Source of the DNA: Cryptomeria japonica
Lineage: Eukaryota; Streptophyta; Pinopsida; Cupressales; Cupressaceae
DNA: 64,000 nucleotides
Direction of reading: 5' to 3'
Assembly (NCBI RefSeq): GCF_030272615.1
Contig: NC_081407.1
Coordinates: 154,641,548 to 154,705,547 of the forward strand
The notes under the pieces were generated by a model. It saw only the letters and a list, made by a program, of their open reading frames with translations. It was not told where the DNA came from and searched no databases. The position numbers were made by a program, and so were the translations under genes. This document shows positions 58,985 to 64,000 of this stretch, piece after piece. Numbering within the stretch: the stretch's first letter is position 1; every line of letters starts with the position of its first letter.

Positions 58985-60140
58985 TATTTGATTTTCCTAA
59001 ATAACAAGAAGAATCCAGACAGAATATTTGTTCCTAGTTCTAGTTCAGTGGCCAAAAGGACAGATAGGTCATTCAAATTTGACCAAGCATTGTATCTTTG
59101 GCAACATTTACAATTATTGAGCAACTTCCTAGAAGTGGTGGTTTTCTTTGATGTTGTAGTCAATGCCATAATGGCTAAAAGAGATCATATAGTCTCGTGA
59201 AAGCTCATCTATGTGCTATGGAATCAAAGTTTGTCCAAGACCAAACAAAAAGGAGCTGCCAAAGGAATAAGTTCTCTCATATATCAAAAGACAAGAATAA
59301 GTTGATGTTATCAATGAGAGCAATATTAAGATCTCGTCCTATATCTAAAACAAGATTGTGCAAACTACCTACAAGCACATTTTTAGAATCTTCAATAGTC
59401 GCTGCCCCATATCCTTTATCAGTGACACTATCTTCCCAAGAAGGTGATAATTCCTCCCTTTCCCTTGAAAAAGGCCCATTAGAAAAGGCATTTTAGAATT
59501 AAAAGAGGGGCATTGCAAACGAACTCATTGTGTACAACATTTATGCCGATAGGCTTCCTTTCAATCTAGTGAGATCATCATATTAGAAGATGTGGTAACA
59601 GCAATCAGTCAAATACCCTCAAGTTACAAGTCCACATATAAGAAGGTGCACACCACCTTATTGACCAAAAAAAACTTTGTTGTGGAGTTGCTACAACCAA
59701 TCAAGGCTTCACATGCCCAAACAAGAGTGTTCAACATTTCTCAAGGATGCAAAGATTGTAAAAACTAACATTTACTCAATATTATTGTGGTGTGTCTTAA
59801 AGGAGCAATGTTTTTAAAGGAAGTTGATTGTAACAAGCAAGTGAAGAATACAATCTTCACTGCCAAAATCTTCATAGAGGCAACCAAGATAGTCAGAGTT
59901 GAAAAAGTTGGAAAGTCATAAAAAAAAACACTAAAAATTCTAGGGCAATAGATTTGTTGATCAAAGCAACATACACAATCCACTCCCTCAACTTGGTGAT
60001 GCAAAAAATGGCACAAAGATAGAATGTATGAAAGAAAAGTACACCGAGGTTCAAGAAATTAAGATGTATGTGACAAACAATCATATGTCACAACCATCTT
60101 CAAGTCTTTCTCAAAGTTTGCAATATACTTTTAATTCGTA
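58985..60140 (+). pseudogene. hAT transposase pseudogene 1 (BED finger, DUF659-type)
   Basis: Translation in shifting frames recovers a plant hAT transposase. A BED-type zinc finger at about 59116-59230 reads CCSQCHNG..RSYSLVKAHLCAM, with two stops. A linker with LSLEKGPLEKAF follows (59460), then NIYADRLPFNLVRSSY (59538-59585), whose family form is IPFNVVRSPY. Later comes KGAMFLKEVDCNKQVKN and IFTAKIFIEATKIV (59800-59900), matching the block before the second catalytic Asp. It ends near IKMYVTNNH (60060), so the C-terminal dimerisation domain is missing. Many stops show it is dead. It lies in the presumed RPT6 intron on the opposite strand. Confidence 0.75.
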
Positions 60141-61039
60141 CTTTTACACTATATTAAGCATGGTTACCAGACACACATCTCCGACCCCCTGAGACACATC
60201 TCAAGCACCGAGATGCATCCTCAGTATTAGAGACTTGGCCGGAAACGTCCCAATTTGCCAGGGACATTCTGCCAAAGACTCCTTACTCTTCTACATCTCC
60301 TACGAGAACCACAAGGTCTGCTGACCCAAAAAGAATGAAAAGCAAAAAAGTAAAAAATCTAAAAACAAAATGCAAACTGAGGGAAACGTACACACTACGG
60401 GGAAACCATACATGCTGCCAGAGAACTAAATCAAGCCAACGAGCAGGAGCAGGAGCAGACCAAGTGAAAATATAGCAACAAAATAATGAAATATGTTCCT
60501 CCATGCTTCATTGTCACTCTAAGCAACAAAATATGTGCCTCTAACGTAACAGTTCTTAGCTTCTGAACTTCATAGTATCGTGTTCACACAAATGAAATTG
60601 AAACATTTAATAAATTAATTGTCTGAAGACCAAACTTGTTTTTCTTCTGCGCTAATACCTGTGGAAGGAATTTGAGATAAAACCAACTGCCACATATTTC
60701 AGGGCCTTCCATGAGGATAATTCTTTGATACTTCAAGCACATATGCAAAGATTCTTACAAATATTTAAGAAACTGACAAATCTGATTTATTTAAGTTTTT
60801 GACAGATTTTATGAGAAACGCTGGAAAATCAAAACACAAATACCAAAAATTGTGATTCTGATTTAATAGATTTTATATGCAAAAATGGGAAGCAAAATCT
60901 CATATAAATGAGATGGAATTCTACACAATTACATATCTGTCACAAGCTTGATACATCTGTGAAAAGGTCCTAATATTTTTTTTATTTTAACGTGTAGAAT
61001 GTCAGGTGAGGGAATTTACGAAGGACTGTACCCATTGTG
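60141..61039. other. Spacer between hAT relics
   Basis: 60165-60290 is GC-richer (ACACATCTCCGACCCCCTGA) and resembles a terminal or non-coding segment of a transposon. No gene is seen. Confidence 0.35.
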
Positions 61040-61307
61040 AAGTATTGGGATCATGTTTTGAGATCGAAGGGTACAGGTGGAACAGCCATGATCATATGTT
61101 AGCTTTGTCAAATGTCATCGCAAGGTACTTACACAAGAGTAAGGACCCATTTCCTTCACATACTTGGAAAAGGAGTTGATCCTTGTCCAAATGAAGTGCA
61201 ACAATATGATATTGTGGGGGATCAAGAAAGGGCTGATGCAGAAGTTTCTAATTTGAGCTCTCATGCTTCAACGACAAGGACAACTGCTGCAACTCAAAAT
61301 CAAAATA

Positions 61308-62207
61308 GAGAGTGTCATGCCCCAGATCTGATCCTCTACTATCGGCGATGAAATTGCCTTACAAGGTAAGACTTCACAATTTCATGAGGCAGAAACCCAT
61401 CGATCATCTATCTCTTGCAATCGGATTTGATTATCAACATCAGCCTGGAGGATCAATCATTCTCTCTCATTAATGCAAACGACTTGATTCACAAAATTAT
61501 CAATTTGTGATTAATAGACAAACGGTTAAGGGCAAACAAGTGTCTCTTGGTAAATGATGGGCTGCGATCACATTAAAGAAGATGTCTCCTCTTAGTGAGC
61601 ATAACCTTGGGAAAGGACGTAACTTCTCAGCATAGGGGAGAAGGCTATAAGAAGTCACTCCATCATCCTAGGGAGATCATCAAACTGGGGATAATTACCG
61701 GTGAAGGCGCCAAATACACAGCAGATCATCTGATTTATATCGTGTGGGTTTCAATAAGGTGGAAGGTATTTCCCAAATCCACTTATCTACCTAGAAGTAA
61801 AAAAACTAGGGCAAACTTAGGGCACACCCAATTAGGGGATATTACACAGACAGCAATCAATATTACTACAAGCACTATTATTTTGCATCTCATAGCACAT
61901 ATTCGAAGAATTAAATCAGACATAGCAAATAACAAGATCATCTTGCATATTTGCATTGCCATATCAAATATAGCAGAAATCCTAGTGATCATTGCACTAC
62001 GTGCAAATTATATCAATTCACTTAAGCATACTCTAAATTGTACAAATCTGAGATAACAAGTGGCATTGATTACTGTCATTTAATATATAATTATATTCCT
62101 ATTATCAATTACACAAGTTTATTGCAAAATCAGATATTGTAATTCTAAGGAACTGAAGTAATTGTCCCATAATTCCTAGTCATCCTAAAAGAAGACATTA
62201 TAGAGAG
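61308..62207 (-). mobile_element. Solo LTR inside hAT pseudogene 2
   Basis: The 890 bp insertion 61313-62202 starts TGTCATGCC and ends GACATTATA. These ends resemble those of the LTRs at 45472-48063 (TGTAATGCC..GACATTACA), with final CA changed to TA. It is flanked by GAGAG on both sides (61308-61312 and 62203-62207; the match extends to ATAGAGAG). The hAT frame on the left and right is in the same phase once one target copy is ignored. No internal region or second LTR is present. The strand is set by likeness to the complete element. The 61595-62056 frame inside matches nothing known. Confidence 0.75.
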
Positions 62208-62790
62208 TGAAAGGTAGATGTGTCTTCTAGAGATGTACCAACAGAATATACTCATAGGGGACCACACATTAGCAACTCAAACCCAATTGGAAGACAATCT
62301 GATGTGCAAGGTCAAGAAGCAATTGGTGCAATGATTGCACGCTTCTTTTATCCAAATGGAATACCATTTCATGTTTCTCAATCACCTTTCTATGGAGAGA
62401 TGTTAAATGGATACAAACCACCTAGGTATGAAAAGCTTTGCACTACTCTAATTGATAAAAAAAAAATTCTATTTGAACAACAAACTACACCGATGAAAAG
62501 ACTGGGCTATAGAAGGATGTAGTATTGTGATGGATGTGTAGATAGATACTAGAAATCATCCACCACTTAATATCATGGTAACATGCAACAAAGGGCCTTA
62601 GTTTTTTAAGGCAATAGATTGTTCAAAGAAAGAGAAAAATGCAAAGTTTCTTCATAACTGGTTATGTGATGGTGTTGAGGTGGTGGGGGCATCACATGTA
62701 GTCGAAGTTGTTAGTGATGCTGCCCCTATTTGTACAGAAGCAAGTATGTTGGTGCAAAAAAAGTACAGGCCTATATTTTTGACACCATGT

Positions 62791-62972
62791 TGTGTGCATT
62801 CGTTGAATAATGCACTCAAAGACATTGGCAAGTTTCAAAGGATTTCAAATCATAGAAAAGGCCACATTTTTTACACCAAGTTGTGTGCATTCGTTGAATA
62901 ATGCACTCAAAGATATTGGCAAGTTCCAAAGGATTTCAAATCATAGAAAAGGCCAGAAAAATACAAATGTTC
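62791..62972 (+). repeat. 91-bp tandem duplication in hAT pseudogene 2
   Basis: TGTGTGCATTCGTTGAATAA begins at 62791 and at 62882, and both copies continue through TTTCAAATCATAGAAAAGGCC. 91 is not a multiple of three, so the duplication itself shifts the frame. Confidence 0.9.
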
Positions 62973-64000
62973 ATATGTAACCATCACTACACACAAGCCA
63001 TTTATTGTGGAATTTCTCAAAACTACTAATACATGGTTTGCATCTTATTTTATTCTTCTTGACCATCTTTGTAAAGTCAAAGGAGCTTTGTGTTCCACGG
63101 TAGTTACTGATGCATGGGCAACTTGGAGACATTCTACATCAAATACTGAAGTTGAAGTTAAAGGTATGATCCTTGATGACCATTTTTGGGTTGATATTAA
63201 ATTTGTTTTGAACTTTATTAAGCCCATATATGAGGTGATTAAATTTGTTGATTCAGACAAGCCATATTTAGGAGAAATTTATGAAGAAATAGATTCCATG
63301 TGTGAAAAAGTCAAGAAAATAACAGATGCAAAATATCTCTCTTTATATCCTTCGATAGAAGAAAAGTTACATGGAAGATTGAACAAACTTAATGCACCCC
63401 TTCATTGTGTTGCCTCTGCCTTAAATTCTAAATGGTATAACATATAAGAGACCAATGAAAAGGCTCCATATCAGAATATAGAAGTAAAAAAGATTTGTGG
63501 TTGAGGTGAGGATGCTTCAATTATGAGGAGTCAATGGAATAAGTTTTCACATGGGCACGATGATTTTTCTTCCATGGAAAATTTATATGATATGCGATCA
63601 AAAAAAGACCCTATAGAGTGGTGGTGAAACCATGGAGATGAAACCCTTGAATGCAATCATTTGCAATAAGATTGATCTCACAAATAGCCAACTCTTCATC
63701 TTGTGAGAGAAATTGGAGTATTTATGGTTTTATTCATTCACTAAATAGAAACCGATTATGATCAAAGAAAGTATAGAACCCGGTGTACATTCATAGCTCA
63801 CTTCGTCTTCTCTCTCTAGTAGACCCTAGGTACATAGAGTCCTTCAACAAAATGGGACCAACTTTCACCTAATGGAGAAGTTGCAGTCATGGTGGATGAA
63901 GTGGTTGAAGCAAGATGGCCTTAATGATTTACCCCCAATTTTACTACAAAAAAGGGACTTTTGTTTGAGAGTGATGAGTATTTGGAGAGCTTCATAGTTG

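Larger units (their letters stand above)
61040..63775 (+). pseudogene. hAT transposase pseudogene 2, split by a solo LTR
   Basis: The domain order is complete for a plant hAT transposase. A BED finger at 61040-61190 has YWDHVLRSKGTGGTA, then C-x2-C with one stop, GTYTRVRTHFLHILGKGVD and PCP. After the insertion at 61313-62202 come ARFFYPNGIPFHVSQSPF and YKPPRYEKL (62330-62445). Then FLTPCCVHSLNNALKDI (62776-62826, with the SDAAPIC block before it), and TDKP-like DSDKPYLGEIYEEIDSM (63253-63303). The C-terminal dimerisation domain is split between frames at 63610-63775 (DPIEWW..NHGDET, then SCERNWSIYGFIHSL). Stops and shifts show inactivity. It belongs to the DUF659-containing hAT group, as does pseudogene 1. 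Confidence 0.85.

Noticed and set aside
58988-59200. Frames on both strands at the start of hAT pseudogene 1 as separate small genes
   Set aside because: The plus-strand BED-finger reading runs through another frame with stops, and these open frames are shadows.
61595-62056. 153-codon frame inside the hAT region as a gene
   Set aside because: It lies wholly within the solo LTR insertion and resembles no known protein.

Overview
The window reads as nuclear DNA of a seed plant with a large, repeat-rich genome, most likely a gymnosperm (conifer type). This is an inference from its AT-rich, gene-poor make-up, its many old and nested retroelements, and a very long inferred intron. Only two host genes can be named. 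One is a complete intronless CC-type glutaredoxin (ROXY class) at 25434-25832 on the plus strand, with a TATA box and a pyrimidine-rich leader. The other is the 3' end (last two exons, minus strand, 57055-57403) of the 26S proteasome ATPase subunit RPT6. No upstream RPT6 exon was found up to 64000, so either a very long intron carries the hAT relics found there, or this is a 3' fragment. A third host-like or transposon-like gene at 12218-13550 (minus) is decayed and unrecognised.

Layout. 1-3660: old LTR-like DNA and anonymous sequence. 3967-5166: an array of about 15 imperfect palindromes, each about 33 nt, followed by a degenerate unrecognised retroelement reading frame (5127-8143). Its probable LTR has been duplicated in inverted orientation around a G-rich spacer (8465-9941), and a second partial copy of the frame follows (9942-10540). 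14548-23282: a 2.9 kb minus-strand Ty3/gypsy segment present twice in tandem. The second copy is split by a nested insertion (19384-22351) that carries a primer-binding site and a broken gag. 24141-24525: a 102 bp tandem duplication and a (TA)49 tract, then the glutaredoxin gene. 26520-26836: Ty1/copia gag relic. 28429-32030: an LTR element amplified as LTR-internal-LTR-internal-LTR. 33918-34908: one minus-strand LTR with a primer-binding site. 37180-37735: a GC-rich island with three tight hairpins, then a poly(A)-ended retroposon and a minisatellite. 39430-41260: LTR-type polypurine tract and promoters. 43625-44293: gypsy integrase tail and chromodomain relic. 45472-48063: a complete non-autonomous LTR retrotransposon (minus strand). 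48619-55014: a near full-length L1-type LINE with a 15 bp target-site duplication. 57055-63775: the RPT6 3' end, a tandem array containing copies of an RPT6 exon start, and two hAT transposase pseudogenes, one split by a solo LTR.

Most of the DNA is transposon debris, and nesting gives a relative order of events. Almost all element reading frames contain stops or frameshifts. The structures that fit no standard class best are the palindrome array, the repeated exon start and splice acceptor in the RPT6 intron, and the GC-rich hairpin island.
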